This document shows positions 41,793 to 51,482 of a stretch of 57,017 bases of DNA, in pieces. The notes under the pieces were generated by a model. The model worked only from the letters and a program-made list of their open reading frames with translations, was not told the DNA's origin and ran no database searches. The stretch is from an uncultured Roseburia sp. (GTDB lineage Bacteria > Bacillota > Clostridia > Lachnospirales > Lachnospiraceae). The stretch spans positions 1 to 57,017 of the forward strand of contig CANPGM010000020.1 of NCBI GenBank assembly GCA_947573605.1, given 5' to 3'. Position 1 is the stretch's first letter. Each line of letters starts with the position of its first letter. The position numbers and the translations under genes are program-made.

Positions 41793-42707
41793 TTACGACT
41801 GGTACCAAATTAAATTATCTCCGTGAATGACGCCCCAGCCTTTCCTTGATAACTGTTCCCCCCTCGGGTAAGCGCTTTCATACAGTCTCAGCTTCATATC
41901 TGCGGGAGAAAGCTCCGCATTTTTACCGAACGCAAGCGCAAGCGTTCCTGCTACTACAGGCGCCGCCATTGAAGTTCCGCTTTTCTTTATATAACCCCTG
42001 GCATCACGGCTGCAGCTTTTTATATTTGTCCCCGGCGCCAAAATTTCCGGCTTGACAATACAGCATTCCGTCGGACCGTTGCCGCTGTACCCCCTTGAAA
42101 GAAAACGACTCCCGTCAGTCGCTTCCGTATCGTCCACGCTGCCGACGGTGAGAACCTTCCTTGAAATCCCCGGAATTGTAACCGTATTTTCTCTGGGTCC
42201 GTTATTTCCGGCAGCCGTCACAACCATAATCCCGGCGTCCCATACCGCGTCCACTGCGGAAAGCAGTTCCTTCTTTTCCTTCATTCCTGCCGTAGAGAGC
42301 ATTCCGACTGAAATATTTAAAATCCGAATCCGGTACCTTTCCTTATTTTGTATCAGCCAGTCGATTCCCTCCAGCACATTTTTCGTAATGCCGTTTCCGC
42401 CGCGGTCTAACACTTTTAACACTACCAGGTTTGCCTTCGGCGCAATTCCGCTGTAAATACGGATTCCCCATTTTGTCTCTGACATCCGTCCGTCGCCTGC
42501 AATAATACCCGCAACATGCGTCCCATGTCCGTTGTCGTCATAAAGGGAAACTCTTCTATTGCAGAAGTCCTCAAAAGTAAGGATTCTGCCGCTGAAATCG
42601 GGATGCCTTACAATCCCGGTATCCATCACTGCCACTGTTACATTTTTCCCGTTCAAACCCATTTTGTATGCACGGTCCAAATGTATCATTCGTTTCACAC
42701 GGTCCAT
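41793..42707 (-). CDS. Cytoplasmic subtilisin-like (S8) serine protease
   Basis: 304 residues from ATG 42707 (311 if 42728 is used). Complete catalytic triad: AVMDTGIV (Asp), NGHGTHVAG (His), and SGTSMAAPVVAG (Ser), with AAGNNGP for the oxyanion Asn. No signal peptide or prodomain is visible, so it should act inside the cell, like AprX-type proteases. ATG 42707 has AAAGG eight bases upstream; ATG 42728 has no ribosome site. Both lie inside the hairpin that ends polC, so expression may be low or special. It follows polC by only 59 bases. Confidence 0.82.
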   Translation of the reverse strand: MDRVKRMIHLDRAYKMGLNGKNVTVAVMDTGIVRHPDFSGRILTFEDFCNRRVSLYDDNGHGTHVAGIIAGDGRMSETKWGIRIYSGIAPKANLVVLKVLDRGGNGITKNVLEGIDWLIQNKERYRIRILNISVGMLSTAGMKEKKELLSAVDAVWDAGIMVVTAAGNNGPRENTVTIPGISRKVLTVGSVDDTEATDGSRFLSRGYSGNGPTECCIVKPEILAPGTNIKSCSRDARGYIKKSGTSMAAPVVAGTLALAFGKNAELSPADMKLRLYESAYPRGEQLSRKGWGVIHGDNLIWYQS

Positions 42708-42709
42708 AG

Positions 42710-42743
42710 AAAAAGCCTTTTTTCTCATTATATGAGGCTTTTT
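42710..42743 (-). terminator. polC terminator overlapping the subtilase start
   Basis: Stem AAAAAGCC / GGCTTTTT (42736-42743 with 42710-42717) plus an inner CTCAT/ATGAG, 24 bases after the polC stop. The T-run is part of the stem arm on the minus strand. The subtilase ATG at 42728 is in the loop and its ribosome site (AAAGG) is in the stem. Confidence 0.72.
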
Positions 42744-42766
42744 GATATCGGGTGACGAAACGGATT

Positions 42767-45700
42767 TTACACAAAATCAAACAAAGAGAGCTGATTCGAT
42801 TCCGGCAAATCGCCGAACAGCCCCAGGTCAGCCATTAAGTCAATTGTAGTCTTCGTTGCCTTTGTCCGCTGACGAAAATCGTCTCTCGATAAAAATTTTC
42901 CGTCCTTTGCGGCCTCCGCAACCGCAATCGCAGCATTGTCTCCCATTCCTTCAATCGTATTAAGCGCGGGCATCAGCTTCCCGTCGACAATCTGAAAACG
43001 GTCCGGAAGCGCCTTATAGATATCAATCGGAAGAAATGAAAATCCTCTTGCATACATTTCCCTCACAATCTTCATATCACGGTAAACGTCCAGTTCCTTT
43101 TTGGAAAGCGAGTCTTTTCTTCCGGTAAAATCCTTATAAAAATATTCCAGACGCTCCCGACCCTGACACATAATCTCATAATCAAAACCGGTAGCCCGAA
43201 TGGAAAAATAAGCGGCATAATAGGCAAGCGGATAAAACACTTTGCAGTAAGCAATCCGCCACGCCATCATAACGTAGGCCGCCGCATGCGCCTTCGGAAA
43301 CATATACTTAATTTTCTTACAGGATTCGATATACCAGTCCGGCACCTGATGCGCCTTCATATCCTCCTCCCATTCCGTTTTTAATCCCTTCCCTTTTCGC
43401 ACAGACTCCATAATTGTAAAGGCCTTCTCACTCTCAAGCCCCTGTTGAATAAGGTAGATCATGATGTCGTCCCTGGTACAGATTGCCGTCGAAATCGTTG
43501 CAAGCCCCTGCTGAATATAATACTGTGCGTTTCCAAGCCAGACATCCGTACCGTGCGAAAGTCCGGAGATACGAATTAAATCCGAAAATTCTTTCGGTTT
43601 GGCATCCAATACCATCTGCATTGCAAACTCTGTCCCAAATTCCGGAATGCCAAGACACCCAAGCGGAATGCCGCCGATTTCCTCCGGCGTTACGCCAAGC
43701 GCGGAAGTATTCATAAATAAAGACATTACCGTCTCCTCGTCGAGCGGTATTGACTGCGGGTCGATACCGGTCAAATCCTGAAGCATTCGAATCATCGTCG
43801 GATCATCGTGTCCTAATATATCAAGCTTTAACAGATTATGGTCGATAGAATGATAATCAAAATGCGTCGTGACCGTCGCTGTCGTCATATCGTTCGCCGG
43901 ATGCTGCACCGGTGTAAACGTATTGATGTCCTCTCCGACCGGAAGTACGACAATTCCGCCGGGATGCTGGCCCGTAGTCCGCCGTACGCCGACGCAACCC
44001 TGCACAATACGGTTAATTTCGCAGTCGCGTTTTCTGATTCCGCGTTCCTCGTAATAATTTTTGATATAACCGTAAGCCGTTTTATCCGCAAGCGTTCCGA
44101 TCGTCCCTGCGCGGTAGGTTTGTCCGTACCCGAAAATCACCTCGCAGTAGGCGTGCGCTTTGCTCTGATATTCGCCGGAAAAGTTTAAATCAATATCCGG
44201 CTCCTTATTTCCCTTAAAACCCAAAAACGTTTCAAACGGAATGTCAAAACCGTCTTTCACAAGCGGCTTACCGCAGACAGGGCATATTTTATCCGGCATA
44301 TCGCAGCCGCTGCGTCCGGAAAACGATTTTACCTCCGGTGAATCAAAGTCGCTGTATTTGCAGTTTTCACAGCGGTAATGCGCCTGAAGCGGATTTACTT
44401 CTGTAATACCGGACATCGTCGCTGCAAAAGAAGAACCGACCGAACCGCGGGAGCCAACCAGATATCCGTCTTCGTTCGACTTCCATACCAGCTTCTGCGC
44501 TATAATATACATTACCGCATACCCGTTTGAAATAATGGAATTCAATTCGCGGTCGAGCCTTTCCTTTACAATATGCGGCAGTTCCTTTCCGTACATCCCG
44601 TACGCTTTCCGATAACAGATGTCACGCAGCATCTGATCGGAATTTTCAATTACCGGCGGGCATTTATCCGGACGAACCGGGGATATTTTCTCGCACATAT
44701 CCGCAATTTTATTGGTATTGGTAATAACGACTTCCTCGGCTTTCGCGCTTCCCAGATATTCAAATTCCTTAAGCATCTCCTCCGTCGTCCGAAAATAAAG
44801 AGGCGCCTGATTATCCGCATCCTTAAAGCCCTTACCTGCCATAATAATACGGCGGTAGACCTCATCCTCCGGATCCAAAAAATGAACGTCGCAGGTAGCC
44901 ACAACTAACTTGTGAAACTCCTCGCCCAGTCTGCAAATTCGACGGTTGATCTCCATCAACTCTTCCCAAGAACTGACGGACTCCTTATCGCTTTCGATCA
45001 TAAAAGCGTTGTTTCCCAGCGGCTGAATTTCCAGATAATCGTAAAACTGAACCAGTCTCGTAATCTCCTCTTCCGGCCTGCCGCCTGAAATCGCACGATA
45101 AACCTCGCCCGCTTCGCACGCCGATCCCAGCAGCAGCCCTTCTCTGTTTTTCGCAAGCTCACTCTTCGGAATCCTGGGTCTGCCGTGAAAATAAGTAAGA
45201 TGTGACAAAGATACCAGCCGATACAGATTAATTCTGCCAATGTCATTTGCTGCAAGAAGAATTGCATGATAAGTCGGCAATTTCATAACGGCTTCCGGGG
45301 ATGACGCAGCCATCTTGTTGACCTGTTCTAACGTTTCAATTCCACGTTCTGTAAGCATTTCCAAAAACTTTACGAAAATTTCCGCCGTACACCCTGCGTC
45401 GTCTACCGCGCGGTGATGGTGATCAAGTCTGATATTTAACGCCTTTGCCACCGTATCCAGCTTAAACCGATTTAAACTCGGAAGCAGTACTCTTGCAAGC
45501 GCTACCGTGTCTATTACGGTAAATTCCCGTTCGATTCCCTGCTCTCTGCAGTTTTTTCTGATAAAACTCATATCAAAATCCGCATTATGCGCAACCATAA
45601 CCGCGCCTTCGCAGAATTTCATAAAATCAGGCAGCGCTTCCTCAATTTTAGGCGCATCCATTACCATATCGTCCCGAATAGAAGTGATTTCTTCAATACG

Positions 45701-47269
45701 ATAAGGAATAGGAGTTTCGGGATTTACAAATGTAGAGTATCTGTCTGTAATCCTGCCGTGCGCTACCTTTACCGCTCCGATTTCTATAATTTTATTTCGA
45801 TCCGGTGAAAAACCGGTCGTTTCCAGATCAAAAACAACGTATACGCCGTCCAGTCCCAGTCCCTTTGGTTTGTCGACAATTTTTTTTAAGTCGTCAACCA
45901 GATAAGCCTCCACGCCGTAGATGACCTTAAAATCTTCGTCCGCGGATACGGCATGATTGGCATCGGGAAAGGCCTGTACATCCCCGTGATCGGTAATTGC
46001 GATTGCCCGGTGCCCCCATTTTTTTGCGCGTTTTACAATATCCTTGCACTCAGATACGCCGTCCATATCGCTCATTTTCGTATGGCAGTGCAGCTCTACG
46101 CGTTTTACCGCAGCCGTATCCGTACGTCCCGTCGTAAAATCGGGAATCTTTTTTATTCCTACGATAGAACCGATCGTAAGCTCGCTGTCAAATTTATCAA
46201 TTGTCGTAACTCCTTTAATCTTGACAAACGTATTTTCTTTAAGCTCGCCAAGTAACGCGTCCCGATCTTCATTCTTTACAAATAATTTCACGACGATGGA
46301 ATCCGTAAAATCCGTAACGGAGAGAATCAAAATCGTTCTCTCGTTTCGAATTTCTCTTTTGTCTACACTCATTATTTTGCAGCGTATCGTAACCTCGCCC
46401 ATCTCTCCGGCAATTTTTTCAAGCGCAACGGACTCCGCTTCGCCGATATCGCGTCCGTAAACCACATCCGGATTGTCCGAACGTCTGCCGCCGGACGCCC
46501 CGGCGTCCCTTTGTCTGGAAAAGTCTCTGTTTGTTCCTTGAAAGGATTTTTTTGAAAAACTCCCCGCACTCTGCGTTTTGTGAACGCTGCTGTTCGGGGA
46601 TTTCGCCGTTTGGTCAGCCGTTTTCGCTCCCAACGAAGCAGAGGCGTCCGCCGCCTCTTTGCTCTCCCCGTTCCCGGACCCGGTATTTAAGCTGACACGC
46701 TCTAAAATGTTTCGGATCTCAAACTGAACCTGAAGTTCATTATTTTTCCTGTATTTACTCTCTGTTTGCTCTTCGTAAAAAAGGCGGATGTGCAGATCCA
46801 TTCCGCATCGCTCGCAAAACACCTTTTCTAAAAACTCTACGATTTCACTGGAACGTGTCTGCGCAATAATTGTGTTTTCAAGCGTGAGATCCATATGACT
46901 CTCGTCGCTGAATTCTATTTTGGAAGAACGGAGCAGATGATATTCCATCAGACTGTATTCCCGAAGCTCCTCCAAAATACTGTCCTTATACAGCTCCATC
47001 AGGGATTTTGCATTGTATTGACCGGAAAGGCAGTACTTTTCAATGACCTTTACCTCCATGCCCCTTCCCTTAAAAAACTGATCCCGGATAGACGTTTCCA
47101 GCCGGTAAATATTTCGTTTGTGAATCAGACGCGTTCCGAGCAGATAGACACGCAGGCGGTTTTTTTCATGATTCATTCCCACCTTTGTTACTTCTGTGTC
47201 TGACAGCAGTTTTTTCATCTCTCCGTCCAATTTAAGCGTCGGAAACACATCAAAAAACATTTTAGACAT
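42767..47269 (-). CDS. polC: DNA polymerase III alpha subunit, PolC type
   Basis: 1500 residues, full length. The Gram-positive replicative polymerase with built-in proofreading. Order: N-terminal domain, a low-complexity Ser/Ala/Gly linker (about 200-275), an OB-fold, a PHP domain starting VELHCHTKMSDMDG (about 393), an inserted DEDD exonuclease (VYVVFDLETTGFSPDRN, about 475), the rest of PHP (VATCDVHFLDPEDE), and the catalytic core with PDIDLNFSGEYQ carrying the Asp pair. Four Cys in the CENC...CPVC region bind zinc. GGAAGAG precedes the ATG. It follows ispG by 14 bases and closes the operon at a hairpin that overlaps the next gene. Confidence 0.97.
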   Translation of the reverse strand: MSKMFFDVFPTLKLDGEMKKLLSDTEVTKVGMNHEKNRLRVYLLGTRLIHKRNIYRLETSIRDQFFKGRGMEVKVIEKYCLSGQYNAKSLMELYKDSILEELREYSLMEYHLLRSSKIEFSDESHMDLTLENTIIAQTRSSEIVEFLEKVFCERCGMDLHIRLFYEEQTESKYRKNNELQVQFEIRNILERVSLNTGSGNGESKEAADASASLGAKTADQTAKSPNSSVHKTQSAGSFSKKSFQGTNRDFSRQRDAGASGGRRSDNPDVVYGRDIGEAESVALEKIAGEMGEVTIRCKIMSVDKREIRNERTILILSVTDFTDSIVVKLFVKNEDRDALLGELKENTFVKIKGVTTIDKFDSELTIGSIVGIKKIPDFTTGRTDTAAVKRVELHCHTKMSDMDGVSECKDIVKRAKKWGHRAIAITDHGDVQAFPDANHAVSADEDFKVIYGVEAYLVDDLKKIVDKPKGLGLDGVYVVFDLETTGFSPDRNKIIEIGAVKVAHGRITDRYSTFVNPETPIPYRIEEITSIRDDMVMDAPKIEEALPDFMKFCEGAVMVAHNADFDMSFIRKNCREQGIEREFTVIDTVALARVLLPSLNRFKLDTVAKALNIRLDHHHRAVDDAGCTAEIFVKFLEMLTERGIETLEQVNKMAASSPEAVMKLPTYHAILLAANDIGRINLYRLVSLSHLTYFHGRPRIPKSELAKNREGLLLGSACEAGEVYRAISGGRPEEEITRLVQFYDYLEIQPLGNNAFMIESDKESVSSWEELMEINRRICRLGEEFHKLVVATCDVHFLDPEDEVYRRIIMAGKGFKDADNQAPLYFRTTEEMLKEFEYLGSAKAEEVVITNTNKIADMCEKISPVRPDKCPPVIENSDQMLRDICYRKAYGMYGKELPHIVKERLDRELNSIISNGYAVMYIIAQKLVWKSNEDGYLVGSRGSVGSSFAATMSGITEVNPLQAHYRCENCKYSDFDSPEVKSFSGRSGCDMPDKICPVCGKPLVKDGFDIPFETFLGFKGNKEPDIDLNFSGEYQSKAHAYCEVIFGYGQTYRAGTIGTLADKTAYGYIKNYYEERGIRKRDCEINRIVQGCVGVRRTTGQHPGGIVVLPVGEDINTFTPVQHPANDMTTATVTTHFDYHSIDHNLLKLDILGHDDPTMIRMLQDLTGIDPQSIPLDEETVMSLFMNTSALGVTPEEIGGIPLGCLGIPEFGTEFAMQMVLDAKPKEFSDLIRISGLSHGTDVWLGNAQYYIQQGLATISTAICTRDDIMIYLIQQGLESEKAFTIMESVRKGKGLKTEWEEDMKAHQVPDWYIESCKKIKYMFPKAHAAAYVMMAWRIAYCKVFYPLAYYAAYFSIRATGFDYEIMCQGRERLEYFYKDFTGRKDSLSKKELDVYRDMKIVREMYARGFSFLPIDIYKALPDRFQIVDGKLMPALNTIEGMGDNAAIAVAEAAKDGKFLSRDDFRQRTKATKTTIDLMADLGLFGDLPESNQLSLFDFV

Positions 47270-47283
47270 AAAACTCTTCCAAT

Positions 47284-48327
47284 CTATACGTTCCAGTGAA
47301 GCAGCTCATGATGCAGCGCATCCAATAACTCCTCCTCCGGCACCTTTTTCACAATTTCTCCGCGTCGGATGATAAGTCCTTCTCCCCTGCCTCCGGCAAT
47401 TCCGATATCCGCTTCTTTTGCCTCTCCAGGACCGTTTACGACGCACCCCATAACCGCTACCTTAATATTCAGCGGAATATCGGCTACCATATCTTCTACC
47501 TGGTTTGCAAGACCGATTAAATCAATCTGTGTTCTACCGCATGTCGGACAGGATACGACCTCAATTCCGCCTTTTCTAAGACCAAGCGTCCGCAATATCA
47601 GCCGGGCGGATCGGATCTCCTCTATTGGATCGCCGGTCAGTGAAACACGTATCGTATCCCCGATGCCCTGATTTAAAATTAACCCGAGTCCAATCGCGGA
47701 CTTAATATTGCCTGCCGTAACGGTTCCGGCCTCCGTAATCCCTACATGAAGCGGATAATTCGTTTTTGCCGCAATCAGTTCATGCGCTTTTACACACATC
47801 ATAACATCCGAGGATTTAATACTGATAACCAAATTGTCATAATCCATTTCCTCTATAATCCGTACCTTATCCAGCGCGCTTTCTACCAAACCTTCCGCCG
47901 TTACTCCGTGGTAACGTTCTACCAGCTCTTTTTCCAGAGAACCGCTGTTGACGCCGACGCGGATCGGAATCTTTCGTTCTTTTGCGGTATCCACCACTGC
48001 TTTAATACGTTCTCTGCTTCCGATGTTGCCCGGATTAATACGAATTTTATCGGCTCCGTTTTCAATTGCCGCAATCGCCAGACGATAATCAAAATGAATA
48101 TCCGCCACAATCGGAAGCTCCACCTGCTTTTTAATCTCCGAAAGCGCCGCCGCCGCTTCCATTGTAGGAACCGCGCATCGTATAATTTCACAGCCTGCAG
48201 CCGTCAAACGGCGAATCTGCGTAACGGTCGATGAAACATCCTCCGTTCTTGTATTTGTCATCGACTGGATCAAAATCGGGTTTCCGCCGCCGATTATCCG
48301 ATCTCCAATTTTCACTACTTTTGTCAT
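47284..48327 (-). CDS. ispG: 4-hydroxy-3-methylbut-2-enyl diphosphate synthase
   Basis: 347 residues. MEP pathway step that converts MEcPP to HMBPP with a [4Fe-4S] cluster. Begins MTKVVKIGDRIIGGGNPILI, with IQSMTNTRT. Cluster Cys are in SCPTCGRTQ and MGCVVNGPGEAKEADIGIAGG. The frame opens at 48423, but ATG 48327 has GAGGA four bases upstream and the upstream residues are a non-coding REP-like repeat. It lies 92 bases after rseP. Confidence 0.95.
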   Translation of the reverse strand: MTKVVKIGDRIIGGGNPILIQSMTNTRTEDVSSTVTQIRRLTAAGCEIIRCAVPTMEAAAALSEIKKQVELPIVADIHFDYRLAIAAIENGADKIRINPGNIGSRERIKAVVDTAKERKIPIRVGVNSGSLEKELVERYHGVTAEGLVESALDKVRIIEEMDYDNLVISIKSSDVMMCVKAHELIAAKTNYPLHVGITEAGTVTAGNIKSAIGLGLILNQGIGDTIRVSLTGDPIEEIRSARLILRTLGLRKGGIEVVSCPTCGRTQIDLIGLANQVEDMVADIPLNIKVAVMGCVVNGPGEAKEADIGIAGGRGEGLIIRRGEIVKKVPEEELLDALHHELLHWNV

Positions 48328-48366
48328 ATATCCTCGTTTCCGCTGCAATCGGCAGCTTTTTCTTTG

Positions 48367-48410
48367 TAGGAAACTGCGTCGCAAGTCACATGTAGAGACT
48401 ACAAAGCGCT
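48367..48410 (-). repeat. REP-like intergenic repeat, copy B (between rseP and ispG)
   Basis: 26-base core TAGGAAACTGCGTCGCAAGT... (48367-48392) matching copy A (14896-14921) at 20 of 26, then AGAGACTACAAAGCGCT (48394-48410) matching 14950-14966 at 13 of 17. It begins ten bases after the rseP stop. The AAGTTC-type hairpin of copy A is absent here. Confidence 0.62.
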
Positions 48411-48419
48411 CTTTTGCGA

Positions 48420-49460
48420 TCATCCGAACAACTTTCGGATATCATTAAACATTACAACCGCCATTAACAACAATAATAACACAAGGCCGATAAAATGAAC
48501 CAACCCTTCTTTATCCGGATCTATCTTTTTCCCACGGATTGCTTCAATAAGCAAAAATACCAGACGCCCTCCGTCAAGCGCCGGAAGCGGCAGCAGATTT
48601 ACAACACCGAGATTCGCCGATAAAAACACACATATATAAAGCATATCCAGCAGAATATAATACGCACCCTGTGAAGCCGCCTCTTCATAAGTATCTCCTA
48701 CCATATTTACAATTCCGACAGGCCCGCTGAAATCATTTACGGACACTAAGCCGCTGACCAGCATCCGCAGGCTCTCTATCGTAGAACTAATCCAGTACCC
48801 AACCTCATAGACGCTGTATTTTGCCATTGTAAATACATTATTCGTGTATTTCTGCCGATAGGCAGTACCGACAAAACCATACAGGTATCTGCCTGATTCT
48901 TCGTCATATTTCGGTACAAGTGTCGTTTCGAAACGCTGCCCGTCGCGCTCATATTCCACATCCACCGTTTCTCCCGCATGATATAATCCGTATGCACTGA
49001 TATCACGATAAAAATGGATTCGTTTTCCGCCCATTTTTACTATAGTGTCTCCGGGCATAAGTCCCGCTTCTTCCGCTGCATAGCCTTCACTTACATCCGT
49101 AAGAATCGGAAGGTCATAACCGGTACAGCAAATAATAATAAACGAAAACAAAAAAGCCATTAAAAAGTTAAACGCCGGTCCTGCCGCAATAACGCAAAAC
49201 CTTGCCCATACGGACTTACTTCCGAACGCGCCGCTTTCGCTGCTGTCCGCATCCTCTCCCTCCATCATACAGGCTCCGCCAAACGGCAGAAGCTTTAAGG
49301 AATAAAACGTCTCCCCCTTATGAAATCCCACTAGCGTAGGCCCTAAGCCAAGACAGAATTCATTGACTTTAATTCCGTTTTTTTTCGCAAGTAAAAAATG
49401 CCCAAGCTCATGAAACAGGATAATGATACTAAAGATAATAAGTGCAACAACTATTTTCAT
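48420..49460 (-). CDS. rseP: RIP metalloprotease RseP
   Basis: 346 residues. Site-2 membrane protease that cuts anti-sigma factors and signal peptides within the membrane. HELGHFLLAKK (about 17-27) is the zinc motif HExxH. A PDZ domain (EGYAAEEAGLMPGDTIVKMGG) lies near residue 125, and LLPLPALDGGRLVF near residue 305 holds the third zinc ligand. About four membrane helices. It lies 14 bases after dxr. The stop is followed at once by a REP-like repeat. Confidence 0.95.
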   Translation of the reverse strand: MKIVVALIIFSIIILFHELGHFLLAKKNGIKVNEFCLGLGPTLVGFHKGETFYSLKLLPFGGACMMEGEDADSSESGAFGSKSVWARFCVIAAGPAFNFLMAFLFSFIIICCTGYDLPILTDVSEGYAAEEAGLMPGDTIVKMGGKRIHFYRDISAYGLYHAGETVDVEYERDGQRFETTLVPKYDEESGRYLYGFVGTAYRQKYTNNVFTMAKYSVYEVGYWISSTIESLRMLVSGLVSVNDFSGPVGIVNMVGDTYEEAASQGAYYILLDMLYICVFLSANLGVVNLLPLPALDGGRLVFLLIEAIRGKKIDPDKEGLVHFIGLVLLLLLMAVVMFNDIRKLFG

Positions 49461-49474
49461 TCAAAAACCCTTCT

Positions 49475-50623
49475 TTATGAATTAAAATTTTTTTCTATAT
49501 AATCATATGCCTCCGCTTCCGTCTCTAAAATTTCCTCCAGATTCGGGGAAACAAGATAAGAAGCATGTTCCATGCAGGCCTCTATGATTTCCGTTATCTC
49601 CGGATAACGGATTTTACGAGCCAAAAATAAGCTGACCGCTTTTTCATTTGCGGCATTATATACAGTAGGAATATTCCCGCCTCGCCTCATTGCTTCATAA
49701 GCAAGAGATAATCCGCGAAATGTTTCCGTGTCCGGCTTCTCAAACGTAAGATTCCCGATTTCAAACAAATCAAGGCGTTTTCCGGGAAGCTCCCTTCTGT
49801 GTGGATAATATAAGGCATACTGAATTGGAAGATGCATATCCGGTGTTCCAAGCTGTGCTATCACGGCGCCGTCTTCAAATTCTACCGCTGAATGGACTAC
49901 ACTTTGCGGATGTACGACTACCTGAATCCGATCCAAATCTACGCCAAACAGCCATTTCGCCTCCATAACCTCAAGGCCTTTATTTACAAGCGTAGAAGAG
50001 TCAATCGTAATCTTTTGACCCATATTCCAGTTCGGATGTTTTAAAGCGTCCTCCACCTGCATCCTTGAAAGTTCTTCTCTTCCCATGCCGCGGAACGGCC
50101 CGCCGGACGCAGTGAGCAAAATCTTATGAATCCGGTTTTCCCCTGCGCCCTGCAGGGACTGAAAAATCGCACTGTGTTCACTGTCTACCGGAAGAATCGG
50201 AACTTTATACTCTTTTGCCAGAGGCATAATAAGATGTCCTGCCGTTACAAGCGTTTCCTTATTGGCAAGCGCTATTTTTTTCCCTGCTTTAATCGCCGCT
50301 ATCGTCGGACGAATACCAAGCATTCCAACAATTGCAGTAACAAGAATCTCACTTTCTTCCATCGCCGCAAGCTCCAGAAGCCCATCCATGCCATATACAA
50401 CGGAACTGTTTAAATCTAACGTTTTTTCTTTCAGCTCTTTTGCCCGCTCTTCCTCCCAGACACAGACAAGCTTCGGACGAAATTCACGCATCTGCTGTTC
50501 CAGGAGTTCAATATTCCTGCCCGCTGAAAGCGCAACGACCTCTATATCTCTATTCGCTCTTATAATATCAAGCGTCTGTCTCCCAATGGAACCGGTAGAT
50601 CCCAAAATCGCTGTTTTTATCAT
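49475..50623 (-). CDS. dxr: 1-deoxy-D-xylulose 5-phosphate reductoisomerase
   Basis: 382 residues. First committed step of the MEP pathway. GSTGSIGRQTLDII (NADPH site), PVDSEHSAIFQSLQ and TASGGPFRG (metal and substrate) are present. The frame opens at 50668, but ATG 50623 starts MIKTAILGSTGSIG and gives the family length; the ribosome site before it is weak. It lies 19 bases after cdsA. Confidence 0.96.
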   Translation of the reverse strand: MIKTAILGSTGSIGRQTLDIIRANRDIEVVALSAGRNIELLEQQMREFRPKLVCVWEEERAKELKEKTLDLNSSVVYGMDGLLELAAMEESEILVTAIVGMLGIRPTIAAIKAGKKIALANKETLVTAGHLIMPLAKEYKVPILPVDSEHSAIFQSLQGAGENRIHKILLTASGGPFRGMGREELSRMQVEDALKHPNWNMGQKITIDSSTLVNKGLEVMEAKWLFGVDLDRIQVVVHPQSVVHSAVEFEDGAVIAQLGTPDMHLPIQYALYYPHRRELPGKRLDLFEIGNLTFEKPDTETFRGLSLAYEAMRRGGNIPTVYNAANEKAVSLFLARKIRYPEITEIIEACMEHASYLVSPNLEEILETEAEAYDYIEKNFNS

Positions 50624-50642
50624 CACAAATGCCGTACCTTTC

Positions 50643-51449
50643 TCAGAAATGTATCGTATAAACTGCAAGGAAATAAATAACCGGAGCCGTAAAAATTACA
50701 CTGTCAAAACGATCCAATATTCCTCCGTGCCCGGGAATCAGTCTCCCATAATCTTTAATATTGTAATTTCTCTTTATCGCCGAAGCGGTAAGATCGCCTA
50801 TCATAGAAATCAGAGCGCCTGCCGCGCCGATTCCGGTCAAAATCTCAATTTCCGTTCCGGAAATCTTCATTGCATTTCGAAAAATAAAGCAATAAAGAGC
50901 CGTCAGAAGAGCGGCGCCAATCACACCGCCAACCGCTCCCTCGATCGATTTTTTCGGACTTAAAACGGGCGCCATCTTATGCTTTCCGAAAAGAACGCCG
51001 ACGCAGTATGCACAGGTATCACAGCCCCAGGAACAGAGAAATACCAGCCAGACAACATAAGTCCCTGCCTCTGTTTCTCTTGTCTGATAAACATAGGACA
51101 ACATTACCGCAACATAGAAAACGCCGAAAAAGGCTGCCAGAAGCTGTTCCGTTTTATATTTCGGATACGTAAAAACATATACGGCCATCAAAAGAATCAA
51201 AAGTCCCAGCACAAGCATCATAGGTTCGGAAAAAAAAGCGAACCGCAGATTGGCATAATACACGGTAGCCGCCAAATATCCCGTAATTCCTGCAAGGTCT
51301 TTCTCAATATGAAAAATGCGGTACAATTCAAACATCCCTATATATGATATTATAAGTGTAGATACGAGAAGCACCTCTCCTCCCATAATTATGAAAAAAA
51401 GCGCCGCAATTACCAAAACAATACCGCTTAACAGCCTTGTCTTAAACAT
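50643..51449 (-). CDS. cdsA: Phosphatidate cytidylyltransferase
   Basis: 268 residues, about eight membrane helices. Makes CDP-diacylglycerol for phospholipids. The C-terminal signature GDLTASAIKRNYNIKDYGRLIPGHGGILDRFDS is complete, with WGCDTCAYCVGVLFGKHKM before it. AAAGGA is at a loose distance from the ATG. Between uppS and dxr, the usual Firmicute order. Confidence 0.95.
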   Translation of the reverse strand: MFKTRLLSGIVLVIAALFFIIMGGEVLLVSTLIISYIGMFELYRIFHIEKDLAGITGYLAATVYYANLRFAFFSEPMMLVLGLLILLMAVYVFTYPKYKTEQLLAAFFGVFYVAVMLSYVYQTRETEAGTYVVWLVFLCSWGCDTCAYCVGVLFGKHKMAPVLSPKKSIEGAVGGVIGAALLTALYCFIFRNAMKISGTEIEILTGIGAAGALISMIGDLTASAIKRNYNIKDYGRLIPGHGGILDRFDSVIFTAPVIYFLAVYTIHF

Positions 51450-51482
51450 GATATCCGCTATCCTTTCCGCAATTCGTATCGG

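Noticed and set aside
46440-46680. Low-complexity stretch in PolC as a frameshift or insertion
   Set aside because: The frame is continuous and PolC proteins often have a variable linker here, so it is a normal disordered region.
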